The notes beneath the pieces were generated by a model, which did no database searches, had not been told where the DNA came from, and saw only the letters and a list, made by a program, of their open reading frames with translations. From Methanosarcina sp. MSH10X1 (GTDB taxonomy: Archaea > Halobacteriota > Methanosarcinia > Methanosarcinales > Methanosarcinaceae): 64,000 nucleotides of DNA. Made by a program: the position numbers and the translations under genes. The DNA lies in the NCBI RefSeq assembly GCF_004099695.1, contig NZ_SCHL01000015.1, forward strand, positions 1 to 64,000. Direction: 5' to 3'. Below are positions 24,667 to 34,482 of the stretch, one piece after another; within the stretch, counting starts at the first letter, position 1, and each line of letters starts with the position of its first letter.

Positions 24667-24920
24667 AAAGCTTCCCATATAAGTTCAGAATATATTTTCA
24701 ATGAGACGTTCTAGAAAAATCTTCAGTCTAGAAGATTTCTGCGATCTGTTTTTAGAAAAGCTTTTAGATATTTTCTATGGGGAAAATTCAATAATCTCTT
24801 GTTGGAAAGCTTTTTCAAGCATTCGAAATCAAGCATTCGAAAATTAAAAAAATGTTTTTTAATATCTTTTTAAACAGAATATTACCAGATTGCCGGATTT
24901 ACGGTAATCGGTAAAAACTG
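24667..24920. other. Intergenic between convergent genes
   Basis: AT-rich, with small imperfect inverted repeats such as AAATCTTC...GAAGATTT near 24720-24740. No gene is seen. Confidence 0.4.
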
Positions 24921-25310
24921 TTATCTGGCTTCATAGCAGGAAATTTCCCTGGCATCTACTTTCACTGGTTTCCCAAGTTCGTTTGAAATGACACTTCTTA
25001 CCCTTGCCATGCATCTGCACTCAAGCTGGATGCGGGCTGACATTGCTTCTCGTTCCTCGATATAAAGCTCATTCGAACTGACAACGGAATGGACAGAAAC
25101 TTGCTTCTGTACAACCTTTGCAATGAGTCCCTGAGTTCCGTCCGTGAGATCCTGAAGGCTGGTAGAGGTCAGGAGAACACTGTCTCCTGCGTTAAGCCCG
25201 AGTACTCCTACGAAATTTTGAGGACTCCGAATCTCAAGAGTCCTGAGATTGTGTTTCTTCAGGACCTCGATAAGAGAATCAGCAATTCCTGTTAACGCGA
25301 TGTACTCCAT
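24921..25310 (-). CDS. DUF473-like protein
   Basis: 129 aa, with the start EYIALTGIADSLIEVLKKHNLRTLEIRSP typical of the archaeal DUF473 family. No catalytic motif is known. The start has GGTGAT upstream and lies 4 bp after the stop of the PAC2 gene, so the two form an operon. The function is unknown. Confidence 0.65.
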   Translation of the reverse strand: MEYIALTGIADSLIEVLKKHNLRTLEIRSPQNFVGVLGLNAGDSVLLTSTSLQDLTDGTQGLIAKVVQKQVSVHSVVSSNELYIEEREAMSARIQLECRCMARVRSVISNELGKPVKVDAREISCYEAR

Positions 25311-25314
25311 GGGA

Positions 25315-26061
25315 TCACCCGTACATTGGGAACTCCTTCTTTACTTCTCCTTTCTGCTCGGTAGTCTGAACGTCTTCAGCAAGCTTCTGGAGTTCGACTT
25401 CTATGCGTTCAGCCTGCTCTATAAGCCGTTCCGTGCTTATTGAAAGTCCATAGAGATCGTTTAGAACTTCAATAACAGCAGAGGCAGCCCTTGGATCAGG
25501 ATTTTGAGTTCGGGTAGCTCCAAGCAGGCTGAACGCAGGAATTTCACGCAGTAAACATTCAGCCATTACGCTGCCCGATATCCCGGAGATAGTTCCCATC
25601 TGGAAAACTTCTACCTTGTCCCTGATTTTATTCAGCATATCCGAAGTGGTGGCTGCCCCGAAGACTTTATGCCCCCCGTCCATTATAGCAATCCCTGCAA
25701 TGGAAGCAATTTCTCTTACATTAATAGACTCGGCCCAGTCCACCAGAGCATTACTGACATCATAAGATACCGTGTGACTGATAGGAATATCGGAGATTAC
25801 AACAATCAGGTTATGCTCCACGTTTTCGTAGATCCTCACAGGCATGTTTATAAGCCCCTCATAAAGTACTGCAATCGAGGGGAAATACCTGGACTCAATA
25901 GAGCCGATATATTCCATTTTCAACTCTTCTATCAGATGCTGACTTGCAATATTCCCCACTAGCCCGATTCCGGGAAACCCTTCAATCAAAACAGGATTTT
26001 TTGATTGCACAGGTCTGGTAATTATCTTCACATCATTGTTGTCATAATCTGTATTTGACAA
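25315..26061 (-). CDS. Proteasome assembly chaperone (PAC2) family protein
   Basis: 248 aa, cytoplasmic. The N-terminal GFPGIGLVGNIASQHLIEEL and the following YIGSI, plus the mid-protein GAATTSDMLNKI, are typical of PAC2/COG2047 proteins. In eukaryotes PAC2 helps build the 20S proteasome; the archaeal role is not established. A glutamate-rich helix ends the protein. The start is TTG at 26061 with GAGGTGGT just upstream. It forms a pair with the DUF473-like gene. Confidence 0.85.
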   Translation of the reverse strand: MSNTDYDNNDVKIITRPVQSKNPVLIEGFPGIGLVGNIASQHLIEELKMEYIGSIESRYFPSIAVLYEGLINMPVRIYENVEHNLIVVISDIPISHTVSYDVSNALVDWAESINVREIASIAGIAIMDGGHKVFGAATTSDMLNKIRDKVEVFQMGTISGISGSVMAECLLREIPAFSLLGATRTQNPDPRAASAVIEVLNDLYGLSISTERLIEQAERIEVELQKLAEDVQTTEQKGEVKKEFPMYG

Positions 26062-26435
26062 ATAACCACCTCGGCGAAATACAACCCCTATGACTATATC
26101 TGATCTAATCCTAGATAAACAAGTTTCTCAGCAGCCCGGATCACACTACTTTCATATACATTATTAGAAAACGTGTAATGATCCCGAGTTTCCAACCACC
26201 ATAACCCTATTTTGATAAAAGAGAACCTTTTTGATATATATCTTTTCTCCTGACATGAGAAAATAATTCTGACGACCGGATTACAGTAAATTCATGTTTC
26301 GTTTCCCCGATGGAAAGTCTGACAGAGATCTGATTCTATAGAAGTTAATCGATAGAAAGAATATAATAGATAGAAGGAACCGTAAAAAGAGTTCTAGAAG
26401 GAAAGAGAAATTCGAGTACAGGAGGAGAAAAATTC
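26062..26435. promoter_or_regulatory. Divergent promoter region
   Basis: 374 bp between divergent genes. Candidate TATA words include GATATATATC at about 26233-26242. An AGGAGGAG ribosome site precedes ATG 26436. No ORF is supported. Confidence 0.45.
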
Positions 26436-27023
26436 ATGGAAAAATCTATTGTCTATTTTGATAGTGTAGGAGAATCAAATACAGAAGCCGTCATTGAAGC
26501 GGCAGCAAAAAGGGCTGCAGAACTTCAGATTTCCCATATTGTAGTGGCAAGCACCAGCGGAAAAACCGCACTGAAAATGGCAGAAGCAGTAAAGGGAAGC
26601 AGCATAAAAGTTATTGGAATAAGCCACCAGTACGGGCAGAAGGAAAAAGGAGAATGGGAAGTGGAAGAGGAATACAGGAAGAAACTTGAAGCTCTTGGGG
26701 CAGTAATTACCACTCAGTCCCATATGTTTTCCGGAATTGAACGCTCTATAACAAAGAAGTTCGGCGGTTATTCACGAGTGGAAGTAATTTCCGACACCCT
26801 TAGATCTCTTTTTGGAAAAGGTTTTAAAGTAGCTATTGAAGTTGCAATTATGGCGGCTGATTCAGGCCATATCCCTGTTTCCGACGACACTGAAATTATA
26901 GCTATAGGAGGCACAAGATGGGGTGCAGATGTAGCCCTTGTGCTCAGGCCAGCTCATAGCGGGGATTTCTTCTCCCTTCAAGTTAGGGAAATTATTGCCA
27001 TGCCGCGAGTGAAAGAAGATTAA
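26436..27023 (+). CDS. Pyruvate kinase alpha/beta (C-terminal) domain protein, COG1751
   Basis: 195 aa, corresponding to the stand-alone pyruvate-kinase C-terminal-like domain common in archaea. Blocks such as SHIVVASTSGKTALKMAE, GISHQYG and ALVLRPAHS are typical. There is no catalytic barrel, so it is not a pyruvate kinase; it may bind a nucleotide or regulatory ligand. The strong RBS AGGAGGAG suggests good expression. The function is unknown. Confidence 0.8.
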   Translation: MEKSIVYFDSVGESNTEAVIEAAAKRAAELQISHIVVASTSGKTALKMAEAVKGSSIKVIGISHQYGQKEKGEWEVEEEYRKKLEALGAVITTQSHMFSGIERSITKKFGGYSRVEVISDTLRSLFGKGFKVAIEVAIMAADSGHIPVSDDTEIIAIGGTRWGADVALVLRPAHSGDFFSLQVREIIAMPRVKED

Positions 27024-27178
27024 AGTAGAAATTCGGGGTAAAAAATAATCCATAGTATAAGTGATAAGGATTCTTATCTCAGGTTGGGGAGTAGGTCCGG
27101 GTAATTCGCCGGAATTCGCCCCGGCTTCCTGCCATTCCCCAAAGATAAATATATCTGAGAGGCATGTATAACCCCGGC

Positions 27179-28651
27179 ATGTCAGCAATATTCGAAATTC
27201 TCGATAAGGACGCAGGCGGCAGGATAGGCAGACTCAGGACTCCCCACGGGATTGTTGAGACACCTACCGTCATGCCTGTGATTAATCCAAACATTCAGCT
27301 TATCCCCCCGAACGAAATGCGAAATTTCGGGGCAGAGATCCTGATTACCAACTCTTACATTATCTACCGCAAGGAAGAACTGAGGAGTGTTGCCCTTGAA
27401 AAAGGACTGCACGGGCTCCTGGATTTTGACGGACCCATTATGACGGATTCGGGTTCCTTCCAGCTTTCCGTATACGGATCGGTGGAGGTTACGAATGAGG
27501 AAATTCTCGGGTTCCAGCAAAAAATAGGAAGCGATATAATTGTCCCGCTGGATATCCCGACGCCTCCTGATGTTCACTTCAGGAGGGCTGAAGAAGAACT
27601 TGCGGTCACAGCCGAACGGCTTGAGGCAGCCCGCAGGTTTGTCCAGGGCGAGCAGCTTCTGGCAGGTCCGGTCCAGGGCTCGACCTATCCCGAATTGAGG
27701 GAAAGAGCTGCTTCTCATCTTAAAGATCTCGATTTTGAAGTTTATCCCCTGGGTGCCGTTGTTCCGCTCATGGAAGCCTACCGTTATGCGGAATTAGTTG
27801 ACGTGATTGCTGCATCCAAAAAGGGACTTTCTCCAGCTGCCCCGGTTCATCTTTTCGGAGCAGGACATCCCATGATGTTTGCTCTTGCAGTAGCCCTGGG
27901 CTGTGACCTTTTTGATTCGGCAGCCTATGCCCTTTACGCCAAGGACAGCCGCTATATTACTGTAAACGGGACTTACCATGTTGAAAAACTAAATTATCTG
28001 CCCTGTTCCTGTCCGGTCTGTTCAAGGTACAGCGCAGAGGAATTGAAAAAAGCCGACAACCGGGAAGAACTCCTGGGAAGGCATAACCTTTACGCGACCT
28101 TTGCTGAGATCCGGCTGATTAAACAATGCATAAAAGATGGAAAATTGCTCGAGCTTGTTGAGCAGCGCTGCCGTGCTCACCCGAAGCTTCTCGACGGGTT
28201 GAAGAAGCTTTATACTCATTCTCCCTGGCTCGAACAGCTTGATCCGGCTACAAAAGGCACTTTCTTTTACTGCGGGCCCGAATCCGCTTCCCGTCCCGAA
28301 GTCCTTCGTTTTGGAAAGCGGCTGGAAAGGTTCAGCCTGCAAGGCTCTGTAGTCATCAGGACAGGCACCGTAAAGGGAGAGAAAGATTACGACCAGATTC
28401 TTATCTTCAAAGCGCCTTTCGGAGCATTTCCTGCCGAAATGGAAGAGGTTTATCCCTTCAATGCCGAGGTTCCGAAATTTCCGGATTACGAAGCCCTTAA
28501 CACAGCTCTTTTAAATACGCTTAGACTGATGGAACTGAACCCGCAAGCCGAGTTTACTTTTGTCTGCGAGAAGGAGTTCAGGCATCCGCTGATTGAAGAG
28601 GTAAGCAAAAGAGCAAAACTGGTATACAGGGAAGACTGGAGAAAAGAATAA
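27179..28651 (+). CDS. tgtA: tRNA-guanine(15) transglycosylase (archaeosine pathway)
   Basis: 490 aa. It exchanges G15 in archaeal tRNAs for preQ0, the first step to archaeosine. The catalytic region shows MTDSGSFQ, LLAGPVQGSTYPELRE and HLFGAGHP. The zinc site is CSCPVC with further Cys/His. At 490 residues it has the catalytic domain and a C1-like domain but no obvious C-terminal PUA, matching the split TgtA I recall from Methanosarcina. ATG 27179 is chosen because AAATATAT (about 27147-27154) is a TATA box placing transcription start near it; ATG 27164 is also possible. Confidence 0.9.
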   Translation: MSAIFEILDKDAGGRIGRLRTPHGIVETPTVMPVINPNIQLIPPNEMRNFGAEILITNSYIIYRKEELRSVALEKGLHGLLDFDGPIMTDSGSFQLSVYGSVEVTNEEILGFQQKIGSDIIVPLDIPTPPDVHFRRAEEELAVTAERLEAARRFVQGEQLLAGPVQGSTYPELRERAASHLKDLDFEVYPLGAVVPLMEAYRYAELVDVIAASKKGLSPAAPVHLFGAGHPMMFALAVALGCDLFDSAAYALYAKDSRYITVNGTYHVEKLNYLPCSCPVCSRYSAEELKKADNREELLGRHNLYATFAEIRLIKQCIKDGKLLELVEQRCRAHPKLLDGLKKLYTHSPWLEQLDPATKGTFFYCGPESASRPEVLRFGKRLERFSLQGSVVIRTGTVKGEKDYDQILIFKAPFGAFPAEMEEVYPFNAEVPKFPDYEALNTALLNTLRLMELNPQAEFTFVCEKEFRHPLIEEVSKRAKLVYREDWRKE

Positions 28652-28721
28652 ATACTGAACAGCTTATTAACGGCGCCGTATATTCTCCAGCCTTTTCAGG
28701 CGTATTCAGAATAAAAATCTG

Positions 28722-28754
28722 CCTCAAAAAGTTAAAAAGAAAACTTTTTTGAGG
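28722..28754. terminator. Inverted repeat between tgtA and the UbiA-like gene
   Basis: CCTCAAAAAGTT (28722-28733) pairs with AACTTTTTTGAGG (28742-28754) with one bulged base. The T-rich right arm could act as a terminator of tgtA. Confidence 0.5.
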
Positions 28755-28855
28755 TACAAACCTTTATAGAATTACCTGCAAAGAACCCTCTAACAGGGAA
28801 AAAGCCAGAATACAAAGTTTGATATAAAATTCCCTTACAAACCGGAAAAGCCTAG

Positions 28856-29806
28856 GTGAAACTATTGTCCCTCACAGCAAGAATCGGTGAACTCAGTCCT
28901 TATCTGCGACTGCTGAGACCCGAACTCTACTACATGGACCTGACCCTACCTGCCTCGAGTGCAATCCTTGCTTCCTATCTGGCAACCGGAGGGCTTCCTG
29001 AATATCTTCCCTTCCTGATTGCAGTAATAGGAGGCTTTGCAGCTATTACAAGCTCATATGTCTTCAATGATTGCTGCGATATCGATATCGATACTATCAA
29101 CCTGCCAGGTCGTCCTCTGCCCTCTTCCAGAGTTTCAAAGAACTCTGCACTTTTATACGCCTTTTTTTTACTGGGAATTGCTGGCTCTGCAGCTGCTTAT
29201 CTCAACCCTGAATCTCTTTTTATCCTTTTCATCGCAGCCGGAACCATTACCATTTACTCGATCTTTGCAAAAAGGAATACCTTTCTCAGCTTCTTACCGG
29301 TGGGTATTTCCTACGGGCTGGTACCTGTCGGTGTCTGGCTTGCCTTTGACCCTGCAGGAATTCTGAAAGGTAGCGATGGTGTTTTTCTCCCTTTGCCAGC
29401 TATTTGTTTCGGGCTAATGATATGCGTCACTGATTGGGCTTTCACCCTTGGAGGAGTTTCCAGAGATGTTGAGGGAGACAGGCTGAAAGGTGCCCCAACA
29501 ATGCCCGTGACCTTTGGAATTCCCTTTACTGCCAGATTCATTACCTTCTGGTGGATTGTGGGAGTTATTGCTTCCTTAATAGTAGGATGGTCAGCTCAAC
29601 TCGGGCCTGTGTATTTTGCAGGAGCTCTTGTTTCGGGACTCTGGCTGCTTGCCCAATGTTTTGATTTTATCAAACATCCTACCCCTGAAAGGGGCGGCAC
29701 GCTCTTCCTTAACGGTTCAAATTATAGAGCGATCATGTTCGGGTCAATGATTCTTGATGTAGTACTGTGCATTTATACAGGAGCTTACACCTCAATTCTC
29801 TGGTAA
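28856..29806 (+). CDS. UbiA-family membrane prenyltransferase
   Basis: About 316 aa with about eight membrane helices. Both metal/diphosphate motifs are present: NDCCDIDIDTINLPGRPLPS (NDxxDxxxD) and DVEGDRLKGAPTMPV (DxxxD). UbiA enzymes attach polyprenyl chains to ring or glycerol acceptors in the membrane. The sequence differs from what I expect for the usual archaeal lipid enzyme DGGGP synthase. GTG 28856 is the open start; TTG 28865 is possible. The reductase gene follows after 14 bp. A role in methanophenazine synthesis is inferred from this neighbourhood. Confidence 0.88.
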   Translation: MKLLSLTARIGELSPYLRLLRPELYYMDLTLPASSAILASYLATGGLPEYLPFLIAVIGGFAAITSSYVFNDCCDIDIDTINLPGRPLPSSRVSKNSALLYAFFLLGIAGSAAAYLNPESLFILFIAAGTITIYSIFAKRNTFLSFLPVGISYGLVPVGVWLAFDPAGILKGSDGVFLPLPAICFGLMICVTDWAFTLGGVSRDVEGDRLKGAPTMPVTFGIPFTARFITFWWIVGVIASLIVGWSAQLGPVYFAGALVSGLWLLAQCFDFIKHPTPERGGTLFLNGSNYRAIMFGSMILDVVLCIYTGAYTSILW

Positions 29807-29820
29807 AAAGGTAGAGAAAA

Positions 29821-30978
29821 ATGGATACGGATATTATTGTAATTGGGGCATCTCCTGCAGGGCTGATGGCTGCAAGGAATGCCTGTGAAAAAGGGTCGTC
29901 AGTTCTTCTACTGGAAAAGAAAGAGGAAATAGGGTATCCACCCCATCCTGCAAATTCTTTTTTTAAGGGAATGCTTGATAAGTGCGGAGAGAAGGCAGAC
30001 CCTTCCTATGTAGTGCATTATCTGAAAGGCATGAAGATTATCTCCCCTTCAGGCAGGATAGTAGAGGTTGAAGCGCCCGGCTACGCAATTGATAAAACAG
30101 CCTTCGACAGGTTTTACGCGAAGAAAATAGAAAGAACCGGCGTAGACCTTCGAGAAGGAGTAAAAGTTCAGACGATCCACAGAGAAGGAGAGAACTTTAC
30201 TGTCAACACCTCTGCCGGAGCATTCAAATCAAAGCTTGTAATCATCTCCGACGGTATAAATTCAAAAATGGCTTCCCTTCTGGGCTTGAAAACAATGAAA
30301 CACCCTGAGGATATTGCCTGGGGAATTGAACTTGATATCAGGAGTGCCGGACTTGGAAAACCGAAAATGTTTGAGTATTACGTAGGAAATCATGCCCCTG
30401 GCTGGAAAACCACATACGCCCCAAGAGGAGGCGATAATGCAGCAATAGGAGCCTATGTCCGCAGATGCGGTACGGATGCAGGGCCTTACCTTAATGCCTG
30501 GGTTGAAAATTTCAAAAAGCTTAAAGGGCTCGAAGAGCTTGAAATAGTAAGAAAGCTTTCCGGCGGAGATCCAATAGTAACAATTCCGGAGGATTACATA
30601 AACGATGGGATAATGGTTGCTGGCGGAGCAGCCGGTCAGTCAGGAATAGGCTATGCGATGAGAGCAGGTCAGATCTGTGGAGATGTGGCTGCAGATGCCG
30701 TAAAAAAAAGAGATGTCTCTAAATCTGTTCTGCAAGAGTACCAAAGGATCTGGGAAAAAGAATTTAAAGCCGAGCATTACCTGGGACGTATAGGGCTTGA
30801 GACCCTCAGGAAAATGACGGATAGGGAAATCGATGAGATGGTAAAGGTCTTTGAAAAGGAGGATCTCTCATTTATTCATGGAAGTTCAGTTGAGCAGGCA
30901 ATGCAGGTTTTTGCATTCATGTTAAAGAAGAAACCCTCTGCAATCTTAAAGTGCAGGGCATTCCTAAGGAATTTATAA
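29821..30978 (+). CDS. Geranylgeranyl-reductase-family FAD oxidoreductase
   Basis: 385 aa. The N-terminal FAD site is DIIVIGASPAGLMAARNACEKG and the later GGAAGQSGIGYAMRAGQICGDVAADAV is typical of the geranylgeranyl reductase/halogenase-like flavoprotein family. Such enzymes hydrogenate isoprenoid double bonds. It is translated from ATG 29821 (GGTAGAG upstream) and coupled to the UbiA-like gene. It could saturate part of the prenyl chain of a lipid made by its neighbour. Confidence 0.87.
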   Translation: MDTDIIVIGASPAGLMAARNACEKGSSVLLLEKKEEIGYPPHPANSFFKGMLDKCGEKADPSYVVHYLKGMKIISPSGRIVEVEAPGYAIDKTAFDRFYAKKIERTGVDLREGVKVQTIHREGENFTVNTSAGAFKSKLVIISDGINSKMASLLGLKTMKHPEDIAWGIELDIRSAGLGKPKMFEYYVGNHAPGWKTTYAPRGGDNAAIGAYVRRCGTDAGPYLNAWVENFKKLKGLEELEIVRKLSGGDPIVTIPEDYINDGIMVAGGAAGQSGIGYAMRAGQICGDVAADAVKKRDVSKSVLQEYQRIWEKEFKAEHYLGRIGLETLRKMTDREIDEMVKVFEKEDLSFIHGSSVEQAMQVFAFMLKKKPSAILKCRAFLRNL

Positions 30979-31051
30979 ACTGAAGTTAAAAAGAGCAAGA
31001 TAACAGAACTTATATTGACAATAGCATCAAATATCAGGTGCAGGAAGCAAT

Positions 31052-32191
31052 ATGCAATACGATTTCTATAAAAGCCCATTTATTAGAGTTTATACCGAAA
31101 TCGAAGACGGGTACATGAGGATGAAGACCGGCGGGGCTGCGTCCATCCTTATGAGAAAAAATCTTGAGAAAAATCTCTCACTTTTTGAAGGTGAAAAGCC
31201 TGCAAAAATCGAGACAGGAAGGCTCATCTGCTCAACCTGGATGCCCCCGGTTCCAAGTACGGGTTTTGACCGCCTGGTAAAAAGCCAGCTTTCTTCCATT
31301 CTGGGAAAAATGATTCCGGACCAGGTAACTATTTCGATCACTGAAGAATGTCCGAATAACTGTATCCACTGTGCTCTGCCTGACACGAAAAATCGGGAAA
31401 AACTTGCCCCTGATACCGTGAAATCCACAATAGATCAGGTGCTTGAGATGGGCACAACCTTTGTAATCTTTGACGGAGGCGAACCCCTGACCTACTCGGG
31501 TCTCGAAGACCTGATAAGCTATGTGGACCCTGAAAAAGCTATTACAGGCATGTTCACCTCAGGAGTAGGCCTGACTGAAGAACGTGCAAGCCGTCTTAAA
31601 GAAGCAGGCCTTTATTCCCTTACTGTCAGCTTTGACAGTGCGTACGAAGAGAAACACGATTACGTCAGGGGCAGGAAAGGAGTATTTAAAAGCGCGGTCG
31701 AAGCCGTCAAAAACGGAGTTAAGGCAGGGCTGCTTGTAAATATCTATGTTGTACTTTCCAGGGACAACGTGAATGAGCTTGATGAACTGTATGCTCTTGC
31801 GACTGAACTTGAGGTCCACGAACTTTCATTCTACGAAATAGTTCCCACTGGCAGGTGGATGGATCACGCTTCCGAAATTATGACCCCGAAAGACCTGAGA
31901 AAATTTGATAATTTTGTCTCCAGAGCCAGGGAGAAAGAAGGACCAAGAGTATTTCCCATCCCTCAGGTCATGAGAACAACAGGCTGCATGGCAGGCCGGA
32001 AGTGGCTGCATATTACCCCTGAAGGGAATATTCTTCCCTGTGCCTGTATCCCGATTCCTTATGGAAACGTCCATAGAGACAGGGTAAAAGATGTCTGGAA
32101 AAAGATCAGGGAAGATCCTGCCTATAATGCAAAGTGCTGCCTTATGAGGAATCCCGAATTCAGGGAAAAGTACCTGAAGCTTTCAGAATAA
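31052..32191 (+). CDS. Radical SAM protein with SPASM-like C-terminus
   Basis: 379 aa. The radical SAM cluster motif is CPNNCIHC (CxxxCxxC), preceded by QVTISITEE and followed by FDGGEPL. A C-terminal cysteine set (GCMAGRKWLHITPEGNILPCACIPIPYG...KCCLM) resembles SPASM/twitch domains with an auxiliary 4Fe-4S cluster. The start is ATG 31052 with AGGAAG. The 73-bp gap to the reductase and shared direction suggest one operon. The substrate is unknown; ring modification in a prenylated cofactor is a possibility. Confidence 0.88.
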   Translation: MQYDFYKSPFIRVYTEIEDGYMRMKTGGAASILMRKNLEKNLSLFEGEKPAKIETGRLICSTWMPPVPSTGFDRLVKSQLSSILGKMIPDQVTISITEECPNNCIHCALPDTKNREKLAPDTVKSTIDQVLEMGTTFVIFDGGEPLTYSGLEDLISYVDPEKAITGMFTSGVGLTEERASRLKEAGLYSLTVSFDSAYEEKHDYVRGRKGVFKSAVEAVKNGVKAGLLVNIYVVLSRDNVNELDELYALATELEVHELSFYEIVPTGRWMDHASEIMTPKDLRKFDNFVSRAREKEGPRVFPIPQVMRTTGCMAGRKWLHITPEGNILPCACIPIPYGNVHRDRVKDVWKKIREDPAYNAKCCLMRNPEFREKYLKLSE

Positions 32192-32465
32192 ACCGGGAGT
32201 AATTTAGAATTCTACTTTTTAACCCATTAATTTTATTTTTTAAGGTTCTCAGTTCGGTTTATAACTTTTTTGAGATAAAAAGTGGTAGCTATCAAAGCCG
32301 AAATCGCTTAAAGTACAGCATAACTACGCATAGAAAAGTCAATCTGACAAAAACAGAATTTATAGCAGATATAAAATGGTCCGGAATGAACCGAAAAAAA
32401 TAAGGATGCAGGTTAAAACATACCTGCAACGGAAATTGATATTTTCAGCTAATTTATTAGATTAA

Positions 32466-33323
32466 TTAGACTAAACCCGACCTCTGAAGAGTCATCAGGT
32501 CTTCGGTGGTGAGTTTTGCTCCGCCCTTGAACTTTTCGAAGATTGACTTGGCATCCTTCTGAAGCTCGGACTTGACAACGCGGGACTTTCCTTCTTTGTC
32601 CTTCTTCTTGAGCTTGAAAATTTCTTTGTCAAGATCCCGGATTTCCTTCTGGGCATTGATGAAAACCTTGTGCTGTTCATCAGCTGCTTCCTGGGCTTTT
32701 ACAAACTCCCTGTGAGCAATGTCAGACTCTGCTCTGGTTCTGTCAGCCTCTTTGAAAGCGGTAATCATCTTCTCGTGATATTCCTGAGCCTGCCTGGCGT
32801 ACTCAGCCAGCTCGTTGTGGAATTCTGAGGCTTCGTCCCGAATCTTCTGGGCTTCATCCAGAATATTCTTCAGTTCGAGGTTGCTTTCGAGCTGGACCTT
32901 CTTGACCTGATATTGCTTTTGAAGCTGAGTGATCTTGCCAACGAGTTCCCTTTCCTTGCTCGTGCTCAGGACTTCAGTCTGCTGGGCAAATTCAAGGCGG
33001 TCAATATCTTTTCTCAGGGCTTTGATCGATGGGCCACCCAGGTTGTTCTGCTTCCTGATAGAATCGGCCTTTGCAAAGAGCTCGTTTGCCCTGGCGTTGG
33101 TGTCGTCGCGCTTATTCTTGTATTCGCTGACCTTCTCATTAATTTCATCCCTGAGAACTTTTAATTCCTGGGCTTCGTTGATAAGGTCTTTTGTCTTCTT
33201 GTTAAGGTCGTTACGCTTTGCAGCGAGGGCGCTGGCCTCTGCGTTTAAAGAGTTTCTCTTATCTTTGGATTCTTCAGAAATGTCCTTCAAATCTGATCTT
33301 TTTTTCTGCAGTTCTTTTAGCAT
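32466..33323 (-). CDS. Long coiled-coil protein (COG1340-like)
   Basis: 285 aa, almost entirely charged heptad-type helix from residue 1 to about 255, then a short tail KFKGGAKLTTEDLMTLQRSGLV. There are no membrane segments or signal peptide. Such archaeal coiled-coil proteins are widespread in methanogens and often lie next to serB, as here (50-bp gap, same strand). The function is not known to me; a structural or scaffold role is likely. Confidence 0.8.
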   Translation of the reverse strand: MLKELQKKRSDLKDISEESKDKRNSLNAEASALAAKRNDLNKKTKDLINEAQELKVLRDEINEKVSEYKNKRDDTNARANELFAKADSIRKQNNLGGPSIKALRKDIDRLEFAQQTEVLSTSKERELVGKITQLQKQYQVKKVQLESNLELKNILDEAQKIRDEASEFHNELAEYARQAQEYHEKMITAFKEADRTRAESDIAHREFVKAQEAADEQHKVFINAQKEIRDLDKEIFKLKKKDKEGKSRVVKSELQKDAKSIFEKFKGGAKLTTEDLMTLQRSGLV

Positions 33324-33372
33324 CTCTTATTGTGCCTCCCGATCCAGCAAAAAAGCTGGCATTTTGGTAGTT

Positions 33373-34077
33373 CTACTGTTCGATGTCGACATGCTGTGCC
33401 TGATTACAACATTGATAAGAAAGAGATTCAAGAACAGGGATAACGGCTCTAAGATCTTTTCTTGTTATGACCACGTCCGCATACTCCCTCAGGATGGGCT
33501 TGGGATTGAAAGCTATGGCAAAACCTGCCCTCTCAAAGATACAAGCATCGTTTGCGCCATCTCCCACAACCACACATTGCTCCGGCCGGACACCGTTGAG
33601 CCGGGTGAGTTCCTCGAAAACCTTCGCTTTTGAATCGCTCTGTGTGATGGGGCCGACAACTTTGCCTGTAAGGCAGCCGTCTTCCACAAGCAGTTCGTTG
33701 GAAACAACAAAATCGATGCCAAGCACTTTGCCTATTATATCAGCAGAGATAGTAAATCCGCCGGAGATCATTGCAGTCTTATAGCCCCTACTTTTGACAT
33801 AGAGAATAAGTTCTGCGGCTCCCGGCATAAGATCGATATGGTCTACCGCATCAAGGGCAGTTTCAAGGGGAAGTCCCTTAAGAAGCCTGACCCTTTCGAT
33901 AAGCGCTTGCTCGAAATCAAGGTCTCCATACATCGCTCTCGTCGTAATCTCCTCTACTTTGCTTACAACACCTGCAGCCCTGGCGAGCTCATCGATAGTC
34001 TCAGCGTCTATAAGGGTGCTATCCATATCAAAAACAATCATTTTGTTTTCAGTAGAATTATGCGTAGGACAGTTCAC
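33373..34077 (-). CDS. serB: Phosphoserine phosphatase SerB
   Basis: About 234 aa HAD-family enzyme for the last step of serine synthesis. HAD motif I is DMDSTLID, motif II is in MISGGFT, and motif III/IV are the later Lys and VVGDGANDACIF. The open start is GTG 34077; ATG 34041 begins directly at MIVFDMDS and would give a shorter N-terminus. No ACT domain is present. It is followed by the coiled-coil gene. Confidence 0.92.
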   Translation of the reverse strand: MNCPTHNSTENKMIVFDMDSTLIDAETIDELARAAGVVSKVEEITTRAMYGDLDFEQALIERVRLLKGLPLETALDAVDHIDLMPGAAELILYVKSRGYKTAMISGGFTISADIIGKVLGIDFVVSNELLVEDGCLTGKVVGPITQSDSKAKVFEELTRLNGVRPEQCVVVGDGANDACIFERAGFAIAFNPKPILREYADVVITRKDLRAVIPVLESLSYQCCNQAQHVDIEQ

Positions 34078-34482
34078 TCAATCAAAACCTGGACTTGAAT
34101 AACTATTAGATATAGCGGGATAATTTCCCGAAAAAGGGCATGCTGCCTGGTGTACCTTCTTCAGGGGTACCCCCGCAACTTAGTATAATACATTTGCCCT
34201 GACATTAAAAGCCCACCAACGGATAAAGTTTTCAAATTATAATACGGGTCCTGTGAAACAAAACCACAAAACAACAGCATTGATGTCAACGTTTTTGAGT
34301 GAAATAAATCACATCCCTTTTAAGCTTTTCGGAGGGGAGAGGAAACATACTGAATAATAATTATAAATAACATATATATTTATAAAATAAGAATGATAAG
34401 AGGTGAAGTTTGCCAAAAGGATTATAAACCCTTTAGGAATTCCATTATTGAAGAAATTGGTTAACACAGGAATTTGAGAAAA
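34078..34482. promoter_or_regulatory. Divergent promoter region serB / mtd
   Basis: 405 bp. A very AT-rich core at 34356-34391 contains CATATATATTTATAAAATAAG, a strong TATA region for mtd that implies an mRNA leader of roughly 70 nt. A stem-like GGTGTACC...GGGGTACC lies near 34156-34182. No ORF is seen. Confidence 0.5.
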
